64,000 bases of DNA from Hericium rajendrae (Eukaryota; Basidiomycota; Agaricomycetes; Russulales; Hericiaceae), in contig CM065878.1 of the NCBI GenBank assembly GCA_033439255.1, positions 4,030,001 to 4,094,000 of the forward strand, read 5' to 3'. The position numbers and the translations under genes were made by a program. Shown here in pieces: positions 37,321 to 48,020 of this stretch. How positions within the stretch are numbered: the stretch's first letter is position 1; every line of letters starts with the position of its first letter. A model generated the notes under the pieces. It was not told the DNA's origin, did no database searches, and saw nothing but the letters and a program-made list of their open reading frames with translations.

Positions 37321-38770
37321 ACAGTAGTTGGTGGCGGTTTCGGGAAGCATGTGTGGCCGGAAAGCCGTTGTCAATGCATGGTCGCCAGAGTAAATTAGTC
37401 GGTACTGCCCCTAGGTCGAATGATACATCATGACAAGAATAGTAGGGATAAATGCCAGCTGGTCGAGAGCTCACAACTACACCGCCATTTTGGTTTGAGA
37501 TCCGAAACCGGTTTATCCGAAGTGCTTCTATTGATACCTTCGATCGGAGCTCTTTTTTACATCAAAACGAGCTCAGGAAGCTGTCATTTCGTAAATATCC
37601 CTGTGAGCTGCTGAGGATCTCCTCGGTATATCCCAGCCCATGTCTCCTGGATATTGCTCTCCTATGATATCCTGAGCTCCGGCTTGGCGCTGTGCTGACA
37701 AGATTTCGTTGTCCATCGCGCCACAGTTCGAAGTCTTCAAAGTCCGCCACCCACGCCGTTGCTCTGAGTTCACGACTGACTTTGAACCTCGTGCGACGCG
37801 ACTTATGTTCAACTTCATCTCCTCGTCGTTTCGTCACGACTTGCCTTCTGCCACGTCGATTCACCCGCCATGACTCCGGATATCGAGACGGTCTGCAGTG
37901 CTATTAGCGTATTCCTTGCATTCTCGGTGAGTCGACCTTCCTCTCGTTATATCAGTCTTTCAGGTGAGTCCAAGTTAATATTTCTCGTCTGTCGTCTCTG
38001 CCCCGGTTTGCATGCCCCATTCTCGCACCTCGCTCGCACCTCGCCCACACCCGCTTCTCATCAGCGCCGCGGCCGGATTATACAGTCTCTTTCCCCGATC
38101 ACTCCCACCCTCTATGATCCCTTCGCGCTGTTGTTGTCGCGCCGCTTTCGTAGCTGCTGTCACTGCTACCTTTTGGTTCAGTTTGCCTTGCTGTGTTGCC
38201 TTCTAATGTCGTGTAATGTCCATAGACTTTATTTCAATATGTTGTACACGAATTTTGTATTATTACTGCTTGCAATAGAATCATTCCCTTGCTTTCCATT
38301 ATCCCGCAACAATCCCGCAATGAGTGAAGCAATAGCTAGAATTAAATAAATAAAAAGGAAGAAAAAAAAGGCTTTGCTACCGGGCGTCTATATGCCATTT
38401 GAAGCCCCGAAAAACTCTCGGAAAGCTCAAATATCCATAGGAGATCGCAGCAGATGTCGCTGGGACATAGCTCTCACCGAAGATTGTGGGATTTGACGAT
38501 TTGGTGTCTGAGAGATATGCCGGGGAGATCCGAAAATAGTCTACGCGTGATCACGAGAGATCCTGGGAAGGAGATCTATTTGGGATCCGAAAAAAATGGC
38601 GGTGTAGTGACAACCAGTGCGAAGAATACGGATGTCGCGGCAAGCTGGCGATGCATACTGTATGGTACTCAATACTGCTGACGTAAGCGAGGTGAACGCG
38701 ACTGGCAGAACGCGTGCCTTCAATTGTCTGTTCCAGACACCACCACTGCAATATTTGCAGTCTTTCCTTG
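37321..38770. other. Intergenic region with one unproven small gene
   Basis: An ORF at 37870-38349 opens MTPDIETVCSAISVFLAFS and meets a good splice donor (gtgagtcg) at once, with an acceptor (tctttcag) some 35 bp later. This could be the first exon of a small gene, but no continuation with recognisable content was found. An A-rich stretch (aaataaataaaaaggaagaaa) lies at 38343-38370. The Nup160 promoter lies in the last few hundred bases. Confidence 0.3.
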
Positions 38771-41700
38771 ATGGCGACCAACACCACGCTTGTGTCGACC
38801 CATCTGTCGTCGCTATACACTCCATCCCATGTTCCCGCCATCACTGTCCAGACGGCGCGTCGCAATACACCTCTTCCTCCACCCCGGTCAGATTCAGATC
38901 TTCCAGCCGAACACGCGTCCTTTTCGTCCGCCTTCCACTGCAATCTCACCGGCACCATCATCCTGCGACTGCTCCATAACGGCATCATCTTGGAGCTCGT
39001 CTCACTATCCACCGAGACCACCCCGATTCGATTCGTGTTTCCCGCCGCAATCTTGTCGAACCCTGCTATCCTGCTCTGGAATGCGCGAGAGCTGCATATT
39101 CTAGCCGTGACCTCTACAGGCTCACTATACCGCATCGTTCTTCCCCTTCAAAGCCCTGCGCAATTGTGGAGTGAACATCTTGGACGTAATTGGTGCCGAG
39201 AATACCAAATCAAACATACCCAGGATACGCTCCGTGGTTTGGTACAGGTTCAAGGCGCGCATTGCGTAGCTGTAGCTCTGGAGAGTAGCCAGCTCCTTCG
39301 CTTGGATGCAGAGTTCATCGGCGATGAATCGTCTGACGGTACGTCTGTATTATCTGTCCCGCCTGCTGCTCGCTAAACCTGCCCAAAGATCAATGGACAG
39401 AGTCAATTTTCCAACACACCTCCTTCTTGACATCCATCGCGTCCTTCCTTCCTTTGCATCAGCATCCCGCTGAAGGATCGCAAACCGTAGCCATAGCGAG
39501 CCATCCGCAGCCCACCGACATACCTCACGTGTGGACGCTTTCTCGTGACCGCACCTTGAGACTCTGGGCCGCAAGGAGTGGATGCACCTCTGCAAGGACG
39601 CTTCCGACCACCTTCTCTGCTGCTCGAGAAACGACTCCTTCCCCGGGCTCCACCCCTGCGCCCAAAGTCAACGTGTACCTTGACCCGGAGCCGCAGAAGC
39701 TGCTCGCTGTATTCACGGTGGAAACGCACCCCGAAGAAGCATATGTCCTTGCATTCATTCCTACCCCATCATCATCTTCAGCCGGCGGCTTTTTCCAGCT
39801 TTTTGGCTCCGCGAACGACTCGTTGCGAATGATCGAGTCCTTCGAGAGCTCTGCAGAGAGTGCTCATTGCCACCTGCAAGACTTCTCTGTTACCAATGGG
39901 CGCGTGATTACGTTGTGGGATAGGCAGGGTCTGTCTGCTGTAGAGAGCATGGATCTGCTTTCACTGGCTACAGAAGGCGGCCTGGTTGGTCCCACACGGT
40001 GGCGCTCGGCAACATACCCTCACGAACCTGAGCTCACACCGGCCTATCTGGACGAGCTGTTGTTGGCTCCAGGGTCTTTAACAGAGAAGTTCTTCGCAGC
40101 AGTTATGAGGCCGGGGATCTTTTCCTCTTTGACCTTGCGGACTGCTATCGAGCAATATACCGACGCATGCCTCTCGATCCCTGGTCCTCGGCCACCGCAG
40201 CTCAATGCCACCTATCAAAGTCTCGCAGAAAACATTGCAGCAGTCGTCGGCTGCACCGTCACCCTTGTTAAGGACCCGCAAACGGGTGCCCTGCAACACG
40301 AGAGGTACTGGACCTCTCTCAAACGAGATTGGGAGGGCTTTATCGCCCGGTGCCGTGAAGTCGAACGCAGTGCACGATGGCCTCTTGCCCTCGGCATCTG
40401 CGACGCTGCAGGAAGCGATGTCATCGTCGTTGAGCGCGAGCGCATGGGCTCCCTTGTGGCAGAAGACTTGCCACTGCGTCTTTGCAAGACATTGCGCGAG
40501 AGCTCGGACGTCGAGACACAGTTCTCGCTGTGCGAGATCGCATGGACGCTGCGTTCCAAGTTGGGCACGCGTCTCGTGCGCGCCCTGGAAGCCCGCATTG
40601 TCGACGTTGTTCATCAGGAGATCGCTTTCCCCTTCGCGGACATCATTCACGACCAGGCGCAGCGCTCACTATTCAAAGACGAACTTGACGAGGGCCTCGA
40701 GAGTTGGATTTCGGGCCGCCTGCAAAGTATCGAGGATATCGACGCGGAGACGAGGCTGACGCTTGATCTCATCGGCGGATTTGACAAGGACGTCAAGCGC
40801 GAGGAGGACGAAGTCGAGCTGCTCATCCCGCAGCAGGCATCGCACTGGACGCGCCTCCTGACGGCGTCATACATCAATTTCTCAGTGGAGGCGCGCTACG
40901 AGTTCATCGTGTGCTTGGTGATCCTGCTGTTCTTCCTCTCGGAGGACTTGCCGCAGTGGGATCCGGCGCTCCTCGCGGAGGTGTTTGCTGTGTTCCGCGG
41001 GGTCGCGATGCTTCGTTACGCTACCGAGCAGCCTGTTCCCGCCGGCATCGCGTCCGAACATACGGCAGGGCGCGGCTCACTCGACCCTGACGATGTCGTT
41101 TTACGCCTGCGCAACCTCAATGTCGCGCGGACACCACGTCCCAGCGTCTCCTCGCCCGCGCCGTCGCTATTGGATCTTCTGCTCTCACAGGCCGGGAACA
41201 CCAAGGCTCCGTTACCCAGTGCAGCGCATGCGTTCATGGACGGGACGGGCCTGCTGCAGGCGACTTCGCCGGCACACGCGGCGAAGCTAGAGGTGCTGTG
41301 GTGCGAGCGGTTCAGGACCCTGGGCCTGTATGAGGTCGCGCGTGAGATGCTGGAGTGGTTGCCCCGGACGCCGGGCGTGATGTATGTGCGGGCACGTTTG
41401 TGGCTAGATATCGCAAGGGAGGCGGACGCTGTGGGCGCGTTTGAGAATCTCGCGGGCAGTTTTGGTGCGTTCATTCCTTTGATCGGTTACGAATCGGTGA
41501 ATCTGAGTGCTTTGTTGTAGGTCCTCATAGTGCGCTCTCGCAAGAAGATGCGGAGGCGCTTGCGGCAGTGTTGCCTGGAGGGCATCTTTCTGACTCGGAC
41601 TTTGGGTTCTACTTGCATGTGTCGGCGTTGTTCAAGGCTGCTGGGCTGGCGGATTCGGAAGTCCGTTTTGCTCGTCTCGCGTTGTCGGTCGCATCTCCGG

Positions 41701-43376
41701 ATAGGGATACCACGGAATTGTGGTTCACAATCATCAAGGGCTCCATCGATCTCGGATATTACGATGACGCGTATGTCGCTCTGATGACAACGCCACATGA
41801 CAAGCTGTAAGTGTGCCTCTCATCTATCATGCATTGTGTTGAACGGATCCCAGGAGACGGGAATGCGTCAGGCAGTTTGTCTATCGTATCTGCGAAGAGC
41901 AAGCTGTCCAGAAGCTCGTCTCGTTCAATTTTGTCGGCCTGGCGGACGAGGTAGAGGAGTGCTTGTCGTTCAAGGCGCGTAACGCAGATCCACGCGAACG
42001 ACCGTCGTACGCCCGAATTCTGTATACGTGGTACATCACACGAGGCGATTACCGCAATGGTATGCAAGTCCTTTCCCAAGTCTTTTTGATCCTGATTGCT
42101 TTCTTGCAGCGGCTTTGGTCATGTACCAGCGTGCCAGGAAGCTATCCGTGCTTAGCAACGATCCTGCTCAATTCGCGTTCATCGCTGAACAAACTCTTGA
42201 ATCCTACACCATCGCAATCAACGCACTGAGGCTCCTTGACCAAAAGAATCCGTGGATCGTCTTGCCGCTGTCTGCGGAGATCGGACACCCGAGGAAACGC
42301 AGGAAGCTGACGAAAAACATTCCGGAGGACAACTTTAGCAATGAAAGGCGCGACTCGGAGATCGTGGAGCTGAACGACATCTTGGAGGAATATACCCTGT
42401 TGCTGGCGCGTATAGAGCTCATCAGACGAGATCCATCATTGTTGCACATCGGCGGTGAGTTGCATTTCAATCAGCTGGTGTCGCTTGATGCTAATTTATT
42501 ACATGGACGGGCAGACGTGCTCCTGCAGCCGGAATCGGTTGTGCTCAGGCTGGGACAAGCGAGCCGGTTCGACATGGCGCTATCGACTGCACATACTTTG
42601 AATGTCGATGCGACCGACGTGTTTTCGCATCTCACGCGTCAATGCCTACGGCTCACGAGGAACCCCGACGCAGTTCTGTGCGTCCTCCTCTTCGTTGTCC
42701 GGTGATTGACATGCTGAGTATCTTCACAGGTCGGAAGACACGAGCGATTGGCTACTCACAGATAAGGCGACATCTTGGCCCGGAACGCCTGCCGATCGCG
42801 GCTGGAGATACCTGCGGCAAGCGCTGGAGCGGTATGATAGCCAGGCGACCGACTTCAAGTACACAAAAGCTGTGTTCCAGACGGTATTGGGCTACGACCG
42901 GTCGTCAATGCCGCCGCCATGGCTGGTACGCTCATTGGAGGTGAGATCGTTGTCCAAGATATTGTAGACCACGCCGATTTATTGGTTGTTGCAGGAGCAT
43001 CACCCTGAATGGCTGATTCGAACATGCCTTCGGTACGAGATGTTCGAGATGGCGCTTGAGCAGACAAAAGCTATGATTCGCGCGGTGCGTTCTACCTTTC
43101 TCATCACTTTGTATCACCTATTCACCCGCCTTCCATCTACAGGCGGACGCGCGTCTCGCACAATACCCACCAAAAACGTCCATGGCGACGTGGCTGCCGT
43201 ATACACTCATCGACCAATTGCTGATCGCCACCGCCGAGGAGGCTCTGTCGGCGAAGGCGCAGAGTCTGCGGAAAGAGGTGCATTCGGAGGTACTCAACCG
43301 GACGAGGAAGATGGAGAAGATGACTGAGGCGCTGGGTGTACCGAGAACGGGTGGTGATGCGATTATGGTGTTGTAG
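38771..43376 (+). CDS. NUP160: Nucleoporin Nup120/Nup160, Y-complex of the nuclear pore
   Basis: Scaffold component of the outer ring (Y complex) of the nuclear pore. Start at 38771: MATNTTLVSTHLSSLYTPSH. The N-terminal half reads as a beta-propeller (HCNLTGTIILRLLHNGIILE, VWTLSRDRTLRLWAARSGCT, YLDPEPQKLLAVFTVETHPE, LAFIPTPSSSSAGGFFQLFG). The largest exon (39427-41520) continues into the alpha-helical part with SLKRDWEGFIARCREVERSA. The 3' exons give FGFYLHVSALFKAAGLADSE, AFIAEQTLESYTIAINALRL, EYTLLLARIELIRRDPSLL and WLVRSLEEHHPEWLIRTCLR, ending TGGDAIMVL and TAG at 43374-43376. Roughly 1,350 residues, the usual size for this nucleoporin. Frame and intron phases are consistent throughout. Confidence 0.9.
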
Positions 43377-43844
43377 ATAGTTGATGTTGTTCGATACCTG
43401 CGGCGGGGGCGTTTGGCCAAGATCTTTGGGTGGCCAGATGATGAGATGATGAAATGCGGAGGTCCCCGCCGATATGCCGCAACACAAACTCCAACTTGCA
43501 CTAGACCGTAGACGACACACATATGACATTTGCGACGTTATATAAACACTCCACCGCCATCGCCCGTCCACTGTAATGGACTTCATGGCTATTATCACAT
43601 GCTACGGTCGCGACGCATGCACGCAAATCTTCGAGAAAGTACGTCACCCAATAGACCACTGACAGCGTGTTTCCAGCGTGTATCGTGGAAAAGGGAACAC
43701 TGACCCTTGGTGGATCTATAGTGAAAGTCAGCCTTCGACCTTGTTCTCTTTTTATTGGTCCTTGCTATCTCTGCTAATCGTCCCAAACAGCGTTCAAGGT
43801 TCAAAACCACATCGGCATCATCGAGCACGCTGCACGCTCCGTTG

Positions 43845-44000
43845 GCAGATCACGGTCAGTAAAAGCTACCGCCATGCACATCACCCAAATTGACCTTTCA
43901 TGTTATTCATTTGCCTTCGTAGGTCACGCAGAAACGTGTCTTCAGCGTTGATTCTGCTACATGCCACGTGGATGGTGCTGACCATATGCATGACACGATG
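43845..44000 (+). repeat. Diverged copy of the NDUFB3 5' end
   Basis: Aligns in order with 50277-50425, the first exon, intron 1, tiny exon 2 and intron 2 of NDUFB3. Shared pieces are TGGCAG-CACGGTCAGTA, CATCACCCA-A-TGACCT (here) against CGTCACCCACACTGACCT, the intron 1 acceptor region, CTTCAGCG, and GTGGATGGT-CTGAC--CATGCA. Identity is moderate and spacing is conserved. The ATG at 43968 of the kinase-like gene lies within this block. Confidence 0.65.
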
Positions 44001-45294
44001 TCGGCGCAGTTCCACATAATCCGAAACAAGGATAACAAGGAGTTGAAACTCTGGCCGTTCAGACGGATATCACCATCTGGGGAGGGATCGAAGGACTCTT
44101 CGTGTAGACTGGATGAGCCCCAGCCGGATCTTATCACCGGAAAACCTCAGCCCCTCGAGGTACTAACAGATAAATCTGTTGCATCTGGCAACAACATAGA
44201 ATTTTACCAAGCATACGCATTAACAACACGGAAATCAGGAAAATTGTGTTTCGCATTTGCCAACATTCATCTCATTATGTACAAGATTGCATATGGGAAA
44301 GAGGCGATCCAGAAGCTGCGCACTGAGGCTCGTCTGTATGGCCGCGAATTGAAGGCACTCCAAGGAACGTTCGTGCCGACATACCTGGGATACTTCGAAA
44401 GCCAGATCGATGATGTCGATGTCGAGTGCATGGTCGTTGAATCGATGGGACATATTACCGAGGACGTGACTCCGCCTGCGGATGATCCTTCTGGGAAGCC
44501 CATAAAGTAAGCAGTCTTTGATTCGGCTTTCTTTTGTCAGGCTCATAGTCGGCCCAGGCAAGCATTGGTCGATGCATATATCCAGATCCACAAAGCGGGA
44601 GTAATCTATAGAGATTGGTCCACTGGCATGGCCTTCATGCATGATGAAGTTCCAGGCGCAAACGTGAAGATAGTGGGATTTGGCGACGTGATAACTGGGC
44701 ATGAGTGTAAAGGGATCCAAAACCACAATGCCCACACCAGGCCAATGGACAATAGCGAAGACTGCTGCGAGGAGTTATGGGATTTTTGTGATGAGATGCA
44801 TTTTTGGGCAGCACGTAAGCCATAACCATAATGAATATGATGGACGTCGACTAATGTGTCTATAGCGTACGTGTTTTGCTGGGGTGAAAGAGTTCTTGTA
44901 GACCCCGAATTCGACGTGGCTAAGCTGGTCGAGAAAGTCACAGCCCTAAGCGACTTAGAAAATCATGGTATCTGGTTGGAGGCAGGTTTCAAGTGGAAGT
45001 GTTGGGAGTCGGCTTTCTGCTGCTACATTGAATACACAAAGAAATATGGCCCGGAGAACCGTCACGAAGGGCTGCTCGCAGAGTTTAGTAAGTCGGCACT
45101 GTTTTTGCTTCCAGATAGACACTGATAAAGAACAGGATCATGGTCAGAGAAGAATAGAAAGGCCGGAATCACGAGCTTGAGCGTGCCTAAGCATCTGCTA
45201 GAATCACGCAAGCTTGATGAGGTACATATCTGGTTGCTCGGTTCCACCTAGCTTCTGACATGTTTTGTAGGCCGGACGTACGAAGCAAGATTGA
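43968..45294 (+). CDS. Kinase-like protein A (probable pseudokinase)
   Basis: Resembles fungal proteins with a divergent protein-kinase fold. From the ATG at 43968: AQFHIIRNKDNKELKLWPFR, EFYQAYALTTRKSGKLCFAF, IMYKIAYGKEAIQKLRTEAR, LKALQGTFVPTYLGYFESQ (the lobe hinge region) and ECMVVESMG. After an intron come ALVDAYIQIHKAGVIYRDWS and IVGFGDVITGHECKG. The catalytic-loop Asp is kept in YRDW, but the Asn five positions later is Met, and the metal-binding DFG is GFG. The last exons give VLVDPEFDVAKLVEKV, CCYIEYTKKYGPENRHEGLL and SLSVPKHLLESRKLDE, ending AGRTKQD, TGA 45292-45294. A TATA box at 43541-43548 and an ATG at 43576 leave open an upstream first exon. Catalysis looks unlikely; function unknown. 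Confidence 0.6.
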
Positions 45295-45879
45295 AACCTC
45301 ATACCGAATGATCTTCTTACTTCATGGAAAGAAGACCATATGTAGTGCGCATTTGTTGAGACTGTAATGATGTCAGTGTGATATCCAAGTCCAGAACACC
45401 GACACGTTTAAAAACACCTACTGACCGGCTGCGTGTGATGCACGCGCATGAGTTTGCCCACCAGTGCGCCGTGTGTCGGCTGGACAGAATGTGCTATCTA
45501 TCTTGCCGTATCATTGTAATTGACTCTTCTCGCAGTCCGACCGTTTGCACTATGATTCTTGGCCTGAACGTATCAAAGGTTGACGAGAATTCCAGTCACG
45601 GACGATGCGCATGCATACTTGACAAGTAATGCTAATTTGAGCACGACGAGCGAACCAAACTTTGCTCGGAGGCATTTCTAGCAAGCAGTTGTGACATTCG
45701 GAGGAACTGATGTCGAGCCGACATTGTCGACGGCAGACCCTTTGTCGACGGACAATGCCACCGTTATGGGGAGACCGCCATCCATTCGGTATAGAGATGG
45801 TTTCGAGGAAAAGAGAATGTGATAAGAAGGCCACGTGTGTGCAGTGTGTATGAGTTCAAAATGCTCGACGATAGTCGGC

Positions 45880-48020
45880 TTGGGAAAAGGTGTCGTCCAT
45901 GGGAAGATGATGAGATGGTGAGATGCCGGAACGGATTTCTAAAAATGTTGCATACTTAGCTTACATCCCGATCCATCTCGCGACAGGACGACGTGCACGC
46001 CGCACATGCGATTTATGGCGTCCGTTCTTCTCCCACATTCTAGGCGATGTATGACCTGTGTGAAAGTACGTCAACGAGGCGTCTACCTAGGCTGAAAGCG
46101 TGCTTCCTGGTGCAGGTGAATAATTCTCACCGACATCCCCAGATTCTCAACAGTTTACGATCCGGCATTGCTTCGGCCATAGCGGGGCCCACATTGACAT
46201 AACCAAGCACACAATTCTCTTAGGAACCTGGAGCTGCTTCTCATCCCTACGATGTCCCACTGTGCTTTCCACATATCGAGCTCTCGAGCTGGCGCTCGAG
46301 CCGACAAGAGGCTGGTCACATTTAGTCGCATCTCGCCGTACCCACAAGGAACAGCCCAAGACGCTTCATACGATGACTGTCACATAGAATTCTTCACTTC
46401 CGGAACCAGGCAGCTCTGCAAGGATGACGAAAACACGACTGTCTACCAAGCACTTGCCGTTGTAAAGAATGCTGCGCAATCAGTGCGCTTCGTATTTGAG
46501 CCGCCAGGCATCTGAAAAAGCTCCAGGGTGTCTATGTACCGGTGTACCGCGGATACTTTCAACGCAAGCTCATTGATGGTACCGAGGCCGAGTGTATGAT
46601 TGTCAGCTCGAGTGGAAAAACAAGGGTTGGCCGACTGCGGATGGCCGACAATGATCACCTTGTTTACGCACCGATAAAGTAAGTAGCACCTTTATAAATT
46701 GCGTTGACCTATGCTTACTTCTCGTTCAGGCAAGCATGGGTCAACGCACTGATCGAGATTCACAGAGCTGGGATACAGTACGGCAACAATCTGCCGAAAA
46801 TGATGATCACAAAAGATCCAGAAAATCCTGAAATCATGAGGATCGCAGACTTCACGACGGCAACTACTGGACACAGTAATTGTAAAGGGCTCGGACTGAA
46901 AAACTCAAACTACGAAGCTCACACGACTCTAAGCGCGGACCAGGATGAGTGTTGCCCCGAGTTATGGACATTCTGCCAGATCATCAGGTTTTGGGCACCG
47001 CGTGAGTCTTCCGTCACCGTAGTGTCGTTGTTGGGATTTTAGCTGATGTTTGGTATATTTAGCGAAGATTGTCTATTGCGATAAAACTTTCCCTGTAGAC
47101 CCGGAGTTCAATGTAGGCAAGCTAGTGCAGCATGGCGGGGGTTGGCTGGTTCCCGAACAGTACTGGCCAGAGGCTTTCAAGTGTTACATTGATTACACAA
47201 AGGCATGGGGCCCTGAGAAGCGCCATCAAGAGCTCCTCGAGGAGAGAGGTGCGTTGACCATGATTTGACTTGTAGAGCAGAAATCTAATCATGAAAACTG
47301 CCTACGCAGCCGAGTGGGAGAAGCAGAACATATCTCCTGCAGTCGACGATGCCCAGGTATTTACATGCTTGCCCCATCTTGCCCAATCTTCTAACATGTT
47401 TTTCAGGTCGAGCATACAGAGCAGTAAAGTCTCATGCCGAGTGGTTTTTGTACGCGAAGATCTTCTGAAGTACGTGGTAGCATGGGGAAAGCCGCATACC
47501 GAGCATATCTTCTGATCCTTTGCCCATGTTGAGAACGTGAATATCATTTTCATGCTGAGATAATCAACCTGCCGTCCAAACTGAAACTCCGCCGACTTAT
47601 TGAATACGACAAAAATGACGAGTAATAAGAGACATCATGGAAAAGGCGCATGTGCATGTCTCACATGTATGAGTGGAAAAAGTCAACATCGTGTAAAGGA
47701 CGGCGTTCAGACCCTCAAGGGATATCGGTCTGTCGAGATGGTGCAGTGCTAAAAAGCGGGATCCCGGTGAGCACGATGAGCGAGCCACACTTTCCGCAAA
47801 AGCATTCCCAGCGAGCAATTGTGACATCCGGAGGCATCGATGTCAGACCGACATTGTCGACGGCAGACCCTTTGTCGACGGCGGACGCTGCAGTGTCATC
47901 GTTATCGGGAGACCGCCACCCATTCCGCATAGATATGGTTTCGAAAAGGAGAAGAAAAAAAGATAAGAAGACCACGTGTGTGCAGCGTGTATGAGTTGAA
48001 AACGCTCGACGACAGTTGGC
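45880..48020. repeat. Tandem unit B of the kinase-like array
   Basis: Unit B and unit C are close copies. The landmark TTGGGAAAAGGTGTCGTCC starts at 45880 and again at 48021, an offset of 2,141 bp. The duplicate intergenic sequence includes GTCGACGGCAGACCCTTTGT at about 45728 and 47858. Confidence 0.85.
46252..47429 (+). pseudogene. Kinase-like gene B, disrupted
   Basis: Copy of the same family. It begins MSHCAFHISSSRAGARADKR, SRISPYPQGTAQDASYDD, YQALAVVKNAAQSVRFVFEP. Compared with copy C it lacks 73 bp after the codons for PPGI, covering the YKVASGKEATTKLRIEARLY region, which removes the equivalent of the ATP-binding strand and helix and gives an in-frame TGA at 46513-46515. Downstream sequence is still well preserved: RGYFQRKLIDGTEAECM..., ALIEIHRAGIQYGNNLPKMM, IADFTTATTGHSNCKG, PVDPEFNVGKLVQH and YIDYTKAWGPEKRHQELLEE. 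The final exon ends at TAA 47427-47429. Its catalytic-loop Asp is Asn (YGNN), so it was already inactive by sequence. The preserved remainder suggests a recent loss. Confidence 0.8.

Larger units (their letters stand above)
43410..45880. repeat. Tandem unit A of a three-copy kinase-like array
   Basis: Most diverged unit. Its upstream sequence (gatgatgagatgatgaaatgcgg at about 43437) corresponds to 45893 in unit B and 48050 in unit C. It differs by carrying an NDUFB3-like block at about 43845-44000. Edges are approximate. Confidence 0.7.
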
